From the NCBI GenBank assembly GCA_023435925.1, contig JAEZLF010000134.1, forward strand, positions 1 through 9,625: 9,625 bases of DNA, given 5' to 3'. Position 1 is the first letter of the stretch. Each line of letters begins with the position of its first letter. Shown here piece by piece: positions 1 through 6,517 of the stretch. The DNA comes from Bacillota bacterium (GTDB lineage Bacteria > Bacillota > Clostridia > Acetivibrionales > DTU013). The position numbers and the translations under genes were made by a program. The notes beneath the pieces are model-generated. The model did no database searches. It saw only the letters and a program-made list of their open reading frames with translations, and was not told where the DNA came from.

Positions 1-2
1 TC

Positions 3-110
3 AAATACATCAAGGGCATAGGCAAGGCTGATGGAAACGTCAAACTGCTTCTGGATTGCCAGAGAATATTGACAGACGATGAGTCCGATTTTCTCAGTTT
101 CGTGACTTGA
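3..110 (+). CDS. cheW: CheW chemotaxis adaptor, C-terminal end (partial)
   Basis: The reading frame enters from the left edge and ends at the TGA at 108-110, giving about 35 residues. They begin KYIKGIGKADGNVKLLLD and close with a short acidic tail. The Y-I-x-G-I-G-K-x-x-G-x-x-x-x-L-L-D pattern is the last beta-strand region of CheW-like domains. CheW couples the receptors (MCPs) to the CheA kinase at the cytoplasmic face of the receptor array. The cheR, cheB and cheD genes immediately downstream strongly support CheW over the CheW-like domain of CheA or CheV. CheV would normally continue into a receiver domain, and here the protein stops. The N-terminal part lies outside the window. Confidence 0.85.
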   Translation, partial: KYIKGIGKADGNVKLLLDCQRILTDDESDFLSFVT

Positions 111-144
111 TATGGAAACTCTTTAAAAGAAAACGACAAGGTTT

Positions 145-171
145 GAAGGAGTGCCTTTCGCCCCTTCCTTC
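145..171 (+). promoter_or_regulatory. Inverted repeat in the cheR leader that covers a Shine-Dalgarno-like sequence
   Basis: GAAGGA (145-150) is complementary to TCCTTC (166-171) with a 15-base loop. The left arm is the best Shine-Dalgarno match in the cheW-cheR gap (GAAGGAG, 145-151), yet it is more than 30 bases from the cheR start. It may be chance, a folded leader, or a remnant of an earlier start. There is no U-run, so it is not a terminator. Confidence 0.25.
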
Positions 172-182
172 CTTTGTGAGGC

Positions 183-1010
183 GTGGTGCAGTTTGTGAAA
201 GCTATAAGTGAACAAGAATTCAGGCAATTTGCCGATTATATAAAAACCAATTATGGTATTCATTTCAAGGATGAAAAAAAGACCCTGATCGAAGGAAGAC
301 TCGGACATACACTGTCAAGCATGAATTTTACCAGTCTGACGGAGTACATGAGCTATGTGACTTCGGATAAAACCGGGAAAGCCGCATCTGATATGTTGGA
401 CAGGATCACAACCAACCATACTTTTTTCATGAGAGAACCGGTACATTTTCAATATTTCAGAGATATCGTGTTGCCTTATCTGGCAAAGACTGTGCCGAAT
501 CGGGATATGCGTATATGGAGTGCGGCATGCTCATCAGGAGAGGAACCTTATACACTGGCAATGATTATTGATGAATTTTTCGGTCCCAATAAAGCGGGGT
601 GGGACACAAAGATACTGGCAACGGATATCTCGATGGGTATTCTCACTGCCGCACGGGCAGGTATTTACAGCCAGGAGAAGATGAAAGACCTCCCGGAGTA
701 CTGGAAAAAGAGATATTTCAAAGAATATGACTCTGGGCATTATATTCTGTCTGAGAAGATCAGGAATGATGTGATTTTCAGCAATATCAACCTGATGGAC
801 GCCACATATCCTTTCCGGAAGAAAATGCACGTTATTTTCTGCAGAAACGTCATGATCTATTTTGATAATGAAACCAAGGACAGACTTGCTGAACACTTTT
901 ATGATATTACCGAACCCGGAGGCTTCCTGTTCATCGGGCATTCAGAAGGGCTGAACCGTGAAAAAACGCGCTATAGGTATATTATGCCTGCAGTTTACAG
1001 GAAGGAGTAG
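183..1010 (+). CDS. cheR: CheR chemoreceptor glutamate methyltransferase
   Basis: CheR transfers a methyl group from S-adenosylmethionine to glutamates on chemoreceptors, the forward arm of adaptation. The 275 residues fit the family. An N-terminal helical CheR_N domain (about 8-65) is followed by the SAM-binding domain. Visible motifs are TTNHTFFMRE (76-85, with R84 in the place of the essential arginine of the TTN-x-T-x-F-F-R-E motif), the SAM loop SAACSSGEEPYTLA (113-126), ATDIS (146-150), IFCRNVMIYFD (218-228) and GGFLFIGHSE (246-255). The start is uncertain. GTG codons occur at 183, 186 and 195, and the only nearby Shine-Dalgarno-like stretch is GTGAGG at 176-181. GTG 195 would give MKAISEQEF, close to where homologues begin. 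It lies 72 bases after cheW, and its stop is 6 bases before the cheB start. Confidence 0.93.
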   Translation: MVQFVKAISEQEFRQFADYIKTNYGIHFKDEKKTLIEGRLGHTLSSMNFTSLTEYMSYVTSDKTGKAASDMLDRITTNHTFFMREPVHFQYFRDIVLPYLAKTVPNRDMRIWSAACSSGEEPYTLAMIIDEFFGPNKAGWDTKILATDISMGILTAARAGIYSQEKMKDLPEYWKKRYFKEYDSGHYILSEKIRNDVIFSNINLMDATYPFRKKMHVIFCRNVMIYFDNETKDRLAEHFYDITEPGGFLFIGHSEGLNREKTRYRYIMPAVYRKE

Positions 1011-1016
1011 AGTTAC

Positions 1017-2045
1017 ATGGAGACAGAGAAAAAAATTCGAGTATTGGTAGTTGACGATAGCATAGTATCCCGTGAAATGATTGTGAGAGGTATTTCCTCC
1101 GATCCGCAAATTGAGGTGGCTGCCGTTGCAGCTGACCCTTTTGAGGCAAGAGATAAAATAGTTGAGGTTCATCCTGATGTGATTACCTGTGATGTGGAAA
1201 TGCCTAAAATGAACGGAATTGAATTTGCACGATGGTTACTGCCTCAGTGCTTTATCCCCATTATCATGGTAAGCGCAGTCAGCAGTGCGGTTTTTGAGGC
1301 GATGGAGGCGGGTGTTGTAGATTTTGTTGCTAAGCCCAACAGCAACTCACCCAAAGGTTCAGAAGATTTCATTAGAGACTTAATACCAAGGATAAAAACA
1401 GCTTCCATTGCCTCAAGAACTGCATGGCTGGGACGCAAAAAATCGACGCTGTGTGTTACGGGCAATATGGTACAGGACGCGGGCGAGATTATTGCGATGG
1501 GAGCTTCCACTGGTGGAACCGAGGCAATTTACAATATACTCCGTCTTCTTCCTTCCACTGTTCCAGGCATTGTAATTGTACAGCATATCCCTCCGGTTTT
1601 CTCGAGAATGTTTGCTGAAAGACTGGACAGGCAAACCTCCCTTAAAGTTAAGGAAGCTGTAAACGGTGATTATGTGAATGCGGGTAAAGTTCTGATAGCG
1701 CCGGGAGATCAGCATATGAGGATTAAGAAAGTAGGGAAAAGGTATCAGGTTGAGTGTTTCCATGGAGATAAGGTAAACGGGCATTGCCCATCCGTGGATG
1801 TTTTGTTTGAATCGGTGGCTAAGGAAGCAGGCAGAAATGCGGTTGGAATTCTCCTGACAGGAATGGGTTATGACGGGGCCAAAGGACTTCTCAACATACG
1901 GCGTAAGGGAGGCCGGACTATCGGTCAGGACAGAGCTTCGTCTGTTGTGTACGGAATGCCCAAAGTAGCATTTGACATTGGAGCTGTGGAAATGCAGACA
2001 GCATTGGAAAATATACCTCAAGCATTATCGCAGCTGTTCGAGTAG
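1017..2045 (+). CDS. cheB: CheB chemoreceptor methylesterase/glutamine deamidase
   Basis: CheB hydrolyses receptor methyl esters and deamidates receptor glutamines, and is activated by phosphorylation from CheA. The 342 residues show both expected domains. The receiver domain (about 7-125) has the acidic pair D13/D14, phospho-acceptor D59 in TCDVEMPKMNG, the S/T-site region MVSAVSS, and K106. A linker follows, then the esterase domain (about 155-342) with the catalytic triad S164 (GASTGGTEA), H190 (VQHIPPVFS) and D286 (TGMGYDGAKG). The ATG is supported by AAGGAG at 1002-1007, nine bases upstream and inside the end of cheR. The stop directly abuts the cheD GTG, implying translational coupling. 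All key residues are intact, so the protein should be active. Confidence 0.96.
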   Translation: METEKKIRVLVVDDSIVSREMIVRGISSDPQIEVAAVAADPFEARDKIVEVHPDVITCDVEMPKMNGIEFARWLLPQCFIPIIMVSAVSSAVFEAMEAGVVDFVAKPNSNSPKGSEDFIRDLIPRIKTASIASRTAWLGRKKSTLCVTGNMVQDAGEIIAMGASTGGTEAIYNILRLLPSTVPGIVIVQHIPPVFSRMFAERLDRQTSLKVKEAVNGDYVNAGKVLIAPGDQHMRIKKVGKRYQVECFHGDKVNGHCPSVDVLFESVAKEAGRNAVGILLTGMGYDGAKGLLNIRRKGGRTIGQDRASSVVYGMPKVAFDIGAVEMQTALENIPQALSQLFE

Positions 2046-2534
2046 GTGATTGTGTTGGATTTAATAATAGGAATGGGAGAATACGTTGTAACCGATAACG
2101 AAAATGCCCTTATCAGAACATTTGCGCTGGCCTCCTGTGTGGCGGTAACTGTTTACAGCCCTCTGAAAAAGGTTTCCGGAATGATCCATGTTGTCCTCCC
2201 GGCCCCATTGGATGATGGGGACGGGAAAAGCCGCCCCGGTTATTTTGCTGAAACAGGAATCCCTTTGCTTATAGATGCAATGTGCAGACAATACGGCTGC
2301 TGTAAGGAAGAACTTCAAGTTCAAATGTACGGTGGAGCGGAGTCGATGCTTAGTTTGGATATTTACAACATAGGAAAGAAAAACATAGATACCGTAAAAA
2401 AGGCATTATCGGAAATAGGATTGACAATCCAAAAGACTGACCTTCGGGGAAATGAAAGCAGAAGTATATCGATGGAAGCAAAAACCGGATTGGTGGTAGT
2501 TCACCGTCAACCGATTATCAATCGCATCATTTAA
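2046..2534 (+). CDS. cheD: CheD chemoreceptor glutamine deamidase
   Basis: CheD deamidates specific receptor glutamines and, in Bacillus and Thermotoga, binds CheC to tune adaptation. The 162 residues match the family length. The catalytic set seen in Thermotoga CheD (Thr-6-Cys-17-His spacing) is reproduced by T25, C31 and H48 in RTFALASC and GMIHVVLP. The later block with QVQMYGGAESML (about residues 106-117) is also typical. The family's usual G-L-G-S-C appears here as A-L-A-S-C. The start is uncertain. The GTG at 2046 touches the cheB stop, but the SD-like AGTAGG at 2041-2046 fits GTG 2052 (5 bases) or TTG 2055 (8 bases) better. No cheC is in the window. It could lie elsewhere in the operon. 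Confidence 0.93.
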   Translation: MIVLDLIIGMGEYVVTDNENALIRTFALASCVAVTVYSPLKKVSGMIHVVLPAPLDDGDGKSRPGYFAETGIPLLIDAMCRQYGCCKEELQVQMYGGAESMLSLDIYNIGKKNIDTVKKALSEIGLTIQKTDLRGNESRSISMEAKTGLVVVHRQPIINRII

Positions 2535-2541
2535 AAGGAAT

Positions 2542-2564
2542 GAGGAGTGAAATAAAACCTCCTC
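2542..2564 (+). repeat. Small inverted repeat between cheD and the HD-GYP gene
   Basis: GAGGAG (2542-2547) and CTCCTC (2559-2564) form a perfect 6-bp stem with an 11-base loop, starting 7 bases after the cheD stop. No U-run follows, so it is not a standard terminator. It might act as an mRNA-processing or attenuation structure that sets the HD-GYP level relative to cheD. Confidence 0.3.
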
Positions 2565-2602
2565 GGTAGAGATAAGGAAAAAATAAAGAAGGGAAGTAGT
2601 GC

Positions 2603-3529
2603 ATGAATGAATATTTTAACGAAGGAATTGAGGGCTTTTCCACGTTTGGCTTTGCCTTTTTACAATTGATTGTTAACGACTGCGGGAAGGCAAATGACTA
2701 TATATTTCTGGATGCAAGTGTTGGTTTTCAAAAGATGATAGGCTTACATCGCGACAGTATCCTTGGGAAAAAGGCCTCCGAGGTGTTTTCAGGTAAAAAG
2801 CGCAAATTCGACTGGATCAAATACTTCAACGATGCTCTCATTTCAAAGAAAATGCATGAAATATCGAGCTATGTCGAAGTGCTCGACAAAGTTTGCAATG
2901 TCATTGTAGTTCCGTCCGGTGGTGAGTACTTTGCTATTATCATTCGAGATATACAGGATGACCTCAAGGTAAATACATACCAAAGCGCTACCATCAATAT
3001 GCTGTTGGCAGCTCTGGGTGAACAATGTCTAGAGACAAAAGAGCACGCAAGTAGATTGGAGGCACACTGCTATCTCCTGGGTCAACATTTTCAGCTTACA
3101 TCCAAGGAAATGGAAGAACTTTCAGTACTGGCATTTCTGCACGATATTGGTAAAATTGGTGTCAATCCTGCTATACTAAAAAAACCCGCACCATTGACAA
3201 GCAACGAATGGATTGAAATGAAACGTCACTCTGAAATAGGATGGCGAATTGTCAAGGAATTTTCTGAACTTGGTGCTGTGGCGAAGTATATCCTATTTCA
3301 TCATGAGCGTTGGGATGGAAAAGGTTATCCGTCAGGTCTAAAGGCTGACAACATTCCCCTTCCCAGCCGTATCCTCGCCGTTGCAGACGCCTATGACGCA
3401 ATGACCAGTGATCGGGTTTACAGAAAGAGCATGAAGAGGGAAGAAGCTATCGCAGAATTAACTAAAAACGCTGGTACGCAGTTTGATCCGCAGGTTGTAA
3501 GCCTTTTTATTGAAACAATTATGTCATAA
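2603..3529 (+). CDS. PAS-like/HD-GYP protein, predicted cyclic di-GMP phosphodiesterase
   Basis: HD-GYP domains hydrolyse cyclic di-GMP at a metal centre, lowering the messenger that opposes motility. Of 308 residues, about 15-118 look like a PAS-type sensory domain (FLDASVGFQKMIGL, the ILGKKASEVF loop, and a final AIIIRDI strand). About 140-305 are HD-GYP. The HD-GYP features are all present: H148, HDIGKIG (180-186), ILKKPAPLT (191-199), H209, HHERWDGKGYP (233-243) and RILAVADAYDAMTSDR (256-271). The metal ligands and the GYP motif are intact, so activity is expected. No membrane segment is seen, so it is probably cytoplasmic. AAGGGA at 2589-2594, eight bases upstream, sets the start. The 68-base gap from cheD has no terminator, so it is probably co-transcribed with the che genes. 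The PAS ligand is unknown. Confidence 0.9.
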   Translation: MNEYFNEGIEGFSTFGFAFLQLIVNDCGKANDYIFLDASVGFQKMIGLHRDSILGKKASEVFSGKKRKFDWIKYFNDALISKKMHEISSYVEVLDKVCNVIVVPSGGEYFAIIIRDIQDDLKVNTYQSATINMLLAALGEQCLETKEHASRLEAHCYLLGQHFQLTSKEMEELSVLAFLHDIGKIGVNPAILKKPAPLTSNEWIEMKRHSEIGWRIVKEFSELGAVAKYILFHHERWDGKGYPSGLKADNIPLPSRILAVADAYDAMTSDRVYRKSMKREEAIAELTKNAGTQFDPQVVSLFIETIMS

Positions 3530-3604
3530 AGATTTATGATTTTGGATGCTGGGTCTGTCCACAAAGCTACCTGCTGTCTGGCTCTATGTCAGCGGCGGGC
3601 CGCT

Positions 3605-3826
3605 ATTAAAATAAGAAATATTGTTTTAAAAAACAGTATAGCTATTCCGCTGATGGTATGTTTTCACTGGACACATGATAACGGTTATGTGACAGAAAAA
3701 AATATCAGGCACTATACTGACCTGGCAGAGGGTGGTGCGGGTCTCATTATTGTTGAAGCAACTGCGATTACCAAAAGATCCCGCCTCCATAATACCGAAC
3801 TGGGGCTTTGGGAGGATGGGCAGAAA
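3605..3826 (+). pseudogene. Old Yellow Enzyme-type flavin oxidoreductase fragment (truncated at both ends)
   Basis: About 74 codons resemble the first strands of the OYE/NADH:flavin oxidoreductase TIM barrel: IKIRNIVLKNSIAIPLM, then DNGYVTEKNIRHY, GGAGLIIVEATAITKRSR and LGLWEDGQ. Full proteins of this family are several hundred residues long and bind FMN. Here the usual start segment before IKIRN is missing, because the frame upstream (from an ATG at 3536) does not look like the family. The frame hits TAG at 3842-3844. The homology ends in the middle of the domain, just where the next fragment begins. No good ribosome binding site is seen. I read it as a relic, not a small functional protein. 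Confidence 0.75.
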
Positions 3827-4044
3827 ACCCTGCTGCAAAAATAGACAGAGAACTTGTTGTATTTCGTGACTCTTTTGGAAGCAGTTTTGTTCCGTTGTTG
3901 CTAGAGGGGTATTCCAAGGTGACGATGGTCGATATACGGTATATAACCAGTGATTCGCTTGGCAGCTATATTGAGTTCAACAATCAGGATGTTTTATTTT
4001 TATACAGCACGACGATACTGAACTCTGCAACTATGTTGAGGTAA
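3823..4044 (+). pseudogene. C-terminal fragment of a DHHW/SGNH-like cell-envelope protein
   Basis: In a different frame from the preceding OYE fragment, about 73 codons read as the C-terminal end of a DHHW-family protein, related to the AlgX/AlgJ-like SGNH acyltransferase group. Visible are ELVVFRDSFGSS, with the Asp-Ser block of the SGNH fold, then LLEGYSKVTMVDIRYI and FNNQDVLFLYSTTILN, ending at TAA 4042-4044. Such proteins are usually much longer, exported, and often neighbours of an MBOAT O-acyltransferase, which is absent here. The N-terminal three-quarters, including any signal segment, is missing. The only in-frame start, TTG 3808, lies inside the OYE remnant. The family assignment is from pattern memory, but the truncation is clear. 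Confidence 0.65.
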
Positions 4045-4120
4045 TGTCAAGGTCAGTAAAATAGAGCTAGCCTTTCGACAGAAAAAGAATAATGATATGA
4101 AAGAAATTGGAAATGATTTA

Positions 4121-4148
4121 TTTACTTTGTCGATTCTCGTGATATACT
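4121..4148 (+). promoter_or_regulatory. Candidate SigA-type extended -10 promoter for the DUF6273 gene
   Basis: The -35 candidate TTTACT (4121-4126, 4 of 6 to consensus) is separated by 16 bases from TATACT (4143-4148, 5 of 6). A TG dinucleotide at 4140-4141, one base before the -10, makes it an extended -10. Transcription from about 4155 would give a leader of roughly 75 bases. It is the best promoter-like sequence in this gap. Confidence 0.45.
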
Positions 4149-4155
4149 TAGTATA
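4143..4155 (+). promoter_or_regulatory. 13-base perfect palindrome overlapping the -10 (possible operator)
   Basis: TATACT-T-AGTATA is a perfect dyad whose left half is the proposed -10 box. A protein bound here would block transcription initiation, so it is a candidate repressor site. It is AT-rich and short, so chance cannot be excluded. No regulator gene lies next to it. Confidence 0.3.
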
Positions 4156-4229
4156 GTGCGCTCTGCTGCGGGTTACTCCGATTTTCTATTAACAACTTGA
4201 TTTATTATTACCTAATAAGGAGAAGATGA

Positions 4230-4847
4230 ATGGGAGAATTTTATATCGGCGAGATAGTATCATTTGGCGGATATAACTGGCGGATTCTCGACATAAAAAA
4301 TAATGCGGCTTTGATTATTACCGATAAAATCATTGAACAGCGTTCGTATCATAATAAATATGTCCCAATCACTTGGGCGGATTGTTCACTTAGAGAGTAT
4401 CTGAACAACGAGTTTTATGACAGATTCTCACAGGGAGATAAGGCGCGAATTGCTCCTGTTATAAACACAAATCCCGATAATCCATGGTTTGACACGATTG
4501 GTGGGCTTGATACAGAGGACAAGATATTTATACTCAGTCTTGATGAAATCGCCTGTAAATACTTCGGTGACAGCAGCGCGTTATTATACAACCCGCGGAA
4601 AAACCAAAGATACTGGTATGAACGTAAGGACGCAAACAATAGCAAACGAATAGCGATAGATGAAGGCAATAATTTTTGGTGGTATTGGATTCGCACGCCC
4701 GGTCGCTTTAGCGTGAAAGCGGTATACGTTTTCCCTGACGGCAATATCGGTATTCACGGCAACAACATAAAGATAGGCAATGTCGCCGATGGATTTTGCG
4801 CAGGCGGTGTTCGTCCCGCTTTGTGGCTTAAGCTTGAATCGCATTAG
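4230..4847 (+). CDS. DUF6273-domain protein of unknown function
   Basis: The 205 residues read as a single DUF6273-type domain. Visible are the N-terminal strand YNWRILDI (15-22), the conserved block TWADCSLREYLNNEF (48-62), NTNPDNPW (79-86), DKIFILSLDE (97-106), WWYWIRTPG (150-158), a short Gly/Asn-rich stretch GNIGIHGNN (171-179), and the closing signature GVRPALWL (193-200). The biochemical function of this family is not known to me. The W-W-x-R-x-P-G and RPALWL ends suggest a compact beta-rich fold. There is no signal peptide or membrane helix, so this copy is predicted to be cytoplasmic, unlike family members that carry extra secretion or surface domains. ATG 4230 is set by AAGGAG at 4217-4222 with 7 bases between. 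It is an isolated single-gene unit between gene remnants, which suggests horizontal acquisition. Confidence 0.8.
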   Translation: MGEFYIGEIVSFGGYNWRILDIKNNAALIITDKIIEQRSYHNKYVPITWADCSLREYLNNEFYDRFSQGDKARIAPVINTNPDNPWFDTIGGLDTEDKIFILSLDEIACKYFGDSSALLYNPRKNQRYWYERKDANNSKRIAIDEGNNFWWYWIRTPGRFSVKAVYVFPDGNIGIHGNNIKIGNVADGFCAGGVRPALWLKLESH

Positions 4848-4872
4848 ATAGATTGTTTTCTAAGTACAAATC

Positions 4873-4888
4873 CAGCCGCTTACGGCTG
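4873..4888 (+). terminator. Stem-loop 26 bases after the DUF6273 stop (weak terminator candidate)
   Basis: CAGCCG (4873-4878), loop CTTA, CGGCTG (4883-4888) form a perfect 6-bp GC-rich hairpin. AAAT (4868-4871) and ATTT (4891-4894) can extend it across a small internal loop. The T-run is short, so termination efficiency is doubtful. The position after an isolated gene supports the call. Confidence 0.4.
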
Positions 4889-4942
4889 CAATTTATACCC
4901 TCTGGAAAGCGAAATGAGCTGGCTAAATGAGAGGTGCTATTT

Positions 4943-5041
4943 ATTCGAAACGAACAGGAAATGATGAACTTGATTTTAGGCGTGGCTAAGGCTGATGAGC
5001 GTATTCGGGCAGTATTACTGGTCGGTTCGCGGGCAAAATGA
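4943..5041 (+). pseudogene. N-terminal remnant of an aminoglycoside 6-adenylyltransferase (ANT(6)-like)
   Basis: The frame reads IRNEQEMMNLILGVAKADER followed by IRAVLLVGSRAK and TGA at 5039-5041. This matches the N-terminus of ANT(6)/AadK-type nucleotidyltransferases, where an R-x-E-Q-E-M-M-x-L-I-L start leads to the G-S-R nucleotidyltransferase motif. Intact enzymes, of nearly 300 residues, adenylylate streptomycin. Only the first 32-33 codons survive. Residues after G-S-R, including the catalytic aspartates, are absent. The expected ATG is ATT (4943-4945), although a good ribosome binding site, GAGAGG (4929-4934), still lies 8 bases upstream. The in-frame GTG at 4934 overlaps that site and is unlikely to be a real start. 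The remnant cannot confer resistance. Confidence 0.75.
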
Positions 5042-5230
5042 TCGTTGTCAGGATCAAAATATTTACCCAGAGAAATGCCAGCACACTCATTATCTATAAA
5101 AAATTTGCTACAAGAGACATATTATTTTATTTCATAAAAAAAGGACAAACAAAAATGGCACTATTCAGAAATAGATGTTAGAATTAAGTAATTAAGGGGA
5201 AATGACAAACCTAAAAAGGGAGGCATAATT
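5042..5230. other. Gap between the ANT(6) remnant and the ydjI-like gene; no gene seen
   Basis: This stretch is AT-rich. No homology to the rest of an ANT(6) gene was recognised. TGATC (5039-5043) and GATCA (5052-5056) flank the break point as a short inverted pair. CTATT/AATAG (5161-5165 and 5170-5174) is a small hairpin. No convincing promoter stands out: TTGCTA (5105-5110) with TATTTC (5128-5133) is weak, and I see no SigW-type GAAAC/CGTA pair. The ribosome binding site GGGAGG (5218-5223) of the next gene ends the region. Confidence 0.5.
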
Positions 5231-6517
5231 ATGGGTTTAATTAAAGCGGCTTTAGGTGCGGCAGGCGGAGTCTTAGCAGATCAGTGGAAAGAGTTTTTTT
5301 ACTGTGAATCCTTACCCAAGGAAGTAATGATGGTAAAGGGAGAAAAAGTAATAGGCAAAAGATCCTCAAACAAAAAAGGAAGTGACAATATCATATCAAA
5401 TGGCTCCGGTATAGCAGTGGCAGATGGCCAGTGTATGATTATTGTTGAACAAGGTAAAGTTGTAGATATCTGTGCAGAACCAGGAGAATATACCTATGAT
5501 ATATCTTCAGAGCCAAGTATTTTTGCAGGTCCTTTAGATGAGGGCATCAAGGACACTTTCAAAGCTATTGGAAGAAGATTTACATATGGAGGAGATGCTG
5601 GTAAGGATCAAAGAGTATATTACTTTAACACCAAGGAATTAATTGACAACAAATTTGGCACAGCAAATCCAATACCTTTTAGAGTAGTCGATAATAATAT
5701 AGGACTGGATATTGATGTATCTGTAAGGTGCTCTGGAGTATATTCCTATAAAATCCATGACCCGATTCTTTTTTATACAAATGTGGCGGGAAATGTATCT
5801 GACAGGTACACTAGAGATGAAATAGACAGTCAATTGAAAACGGAATTCATATCAGCCCTTCAGCCGGCCTTTGCAGAAATATCAAAACTTGGGGTCAGAC
5901 CTTCAGCATTACCGGGATATGCAGAGGAATTGTCTAATGCTATGAACATTGCTCTTACAAAAAAGTGGGGAGAAATTAGAGGGCTGAAGGTAGTATCCAT
6001 TGGACTAAATCCAATTACACTTCCGGAAGAAGATGCAGAGCTAATCAAACAGGCACAAAGAACAGCCATTATGCGTGACCCGACAATGGCAGCAGCTACT
6101 TTAGTAGGCGCCCAGTCAGATGCAATGAAAGCTGCAGCAAGCAATGAAGCAGGGGCCATGACAGGTTTTATGGGATTTGGTATGGCTCAGCAAGCCGGCG
6201 GAATGAATGCGCAAAATCTTTTTGCAATGGGACAGCAGCAACAGCAACAATCATCACAGGTACAACAATCCCCTCAAGGAGGATGGGCTTGTTCTTGCGG
6301 GACACATAACAAAGGAAAGTTCTGTTCCAATTGTGGCAATCCACAACCAACTCCGGCAGGAAATTGGATATGTTCCTGTGGTGAAGATAATTCTGGGAAA
6401 TTCTGTTCTAACTGCGGCAAACCGGCTCCTTCATCAAAATGTGCAAATTGCGGATATGAACCGGAGAACAAGAATAATTTGCCAAAATTCTGTCCGGAAT
6501 GTGGAAAACCTTTTTGA
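5231..6517 (+). CDS. ydjI: SPFH-domain protein with three C-terminal zinc ribbons (YdjI-like)
   Basis: Residues 1-28 resemble the start of the YdjI group (also labelled virion core protein-like), and about 30-280 form the SPFH/band-7-type region, with a helical part ending at KQAQRTAIMRDPTMA. A Gly/Ala/Met-rich linker (about 285-334) and a polyglutamine run (335-340) lead to three zinc ribbons. The Cys pairs are C354/C356 with C365/C368, C381/C383 with C392/C395, and C404/C407 with C421/C424. In B. subtilis, YdjI belongs to the SigW-controlled pspA-ydjGHI operon and is linked to PspA and membrane-stress protection through YdjG and YdjH (established for that organism; inferred here). At 428 residues it is longer than I recall for the Bacillus protein, mainly through the ribbon tail. 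GGGAGG at 5218-5223 sets the ATG. It is the first gene of the operon. Confidence 0.85.
   Translation: MGLIKAALGAAGGVLADQWKEFFYCESLPKEVMMVKGEKVIGKRSSNKKGSDNIISNGSGIAVADGQCMIIVEQGKVVDICAEPGEYTYDISSEPSIFAGPLDEGIKDTFKAIGRRFTYGGDAGKDQRVYYFNTKELIDNKFGTANPIPFRVVDNNIGLDIDVSVRCSGVYSYKIHDPILFYTNVAGNVSDRYTRDEIDSQLKTEFISALQPAFAEISKLGVRPSALPGYAEELSNAMNIALTKKWGEIRGLKVVSIGLNPITLPEEDAELIKQAQRTAIMRDPTMAAATLVGAQSDAMKAAASNEAGAMTGFMGFGMAQQAGGMNAQNLFAMGQQQQQQSSQVQQSPQGGWACSCGTHNKGKFCSNCGNPQPTPAGNWICSCGEDNSGKFCSNCGKPAPSSKCANCGYEPENKNNLPKFCPECGKPF
6280..6430 (+). repeat. Tandem duplicated zinc-ribbon coding unit inside the ydjI-like gene
   Basis: Two consecutive units encode W-A/I-C-S-C-G, six residues, F-C-S-N-C-G and a short proline-containing linker (ribbons at residues 352-369 and 380-396). 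Their DNA is similar but not identical, with many third-position changes, so the duplication is not recent. Both use an unusual C-x-C first knuckle. Confidence 0.75.

Noticed and set aside
534..941. 135-codon minus-strand frame within cheR.
   Set aside because: It is antisense to conserved CheR motifs and has no family features.
1413..2021. 202-codon open frame on the minus strand within cheB.
   Set aside because: It lies entirely inside a well-supported CheB with all catalytic residues; its translation shows no recognisable domain and it has no plausible ribosome binding site.
3591..3604. GC-rich perfect hairpin (AGCGG-CGGG-CCGCT) after the HD-GYP gene, as a terminator.
   Set aside because: The stem is only 5 bp and is followed by an A-rich stretch, not a U-run, so termination is not supported.
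4415..4844. Two overlapping minus-strand frames opposite the DUF6273 gene.
   Set aside because: The + strand frame carries conserved DUF6273 motifs and an ideal ribosome binding site; the antisense products look like nothing known.
5156..5179. Short frame MALFRNRC before the ydjI-like gene as a leader peptide or pspA remnant.
   Set aside because: It has only eight codons, no convincing ribosome binding site and no meaningful match; similarity to a PspA start would be guesswork.
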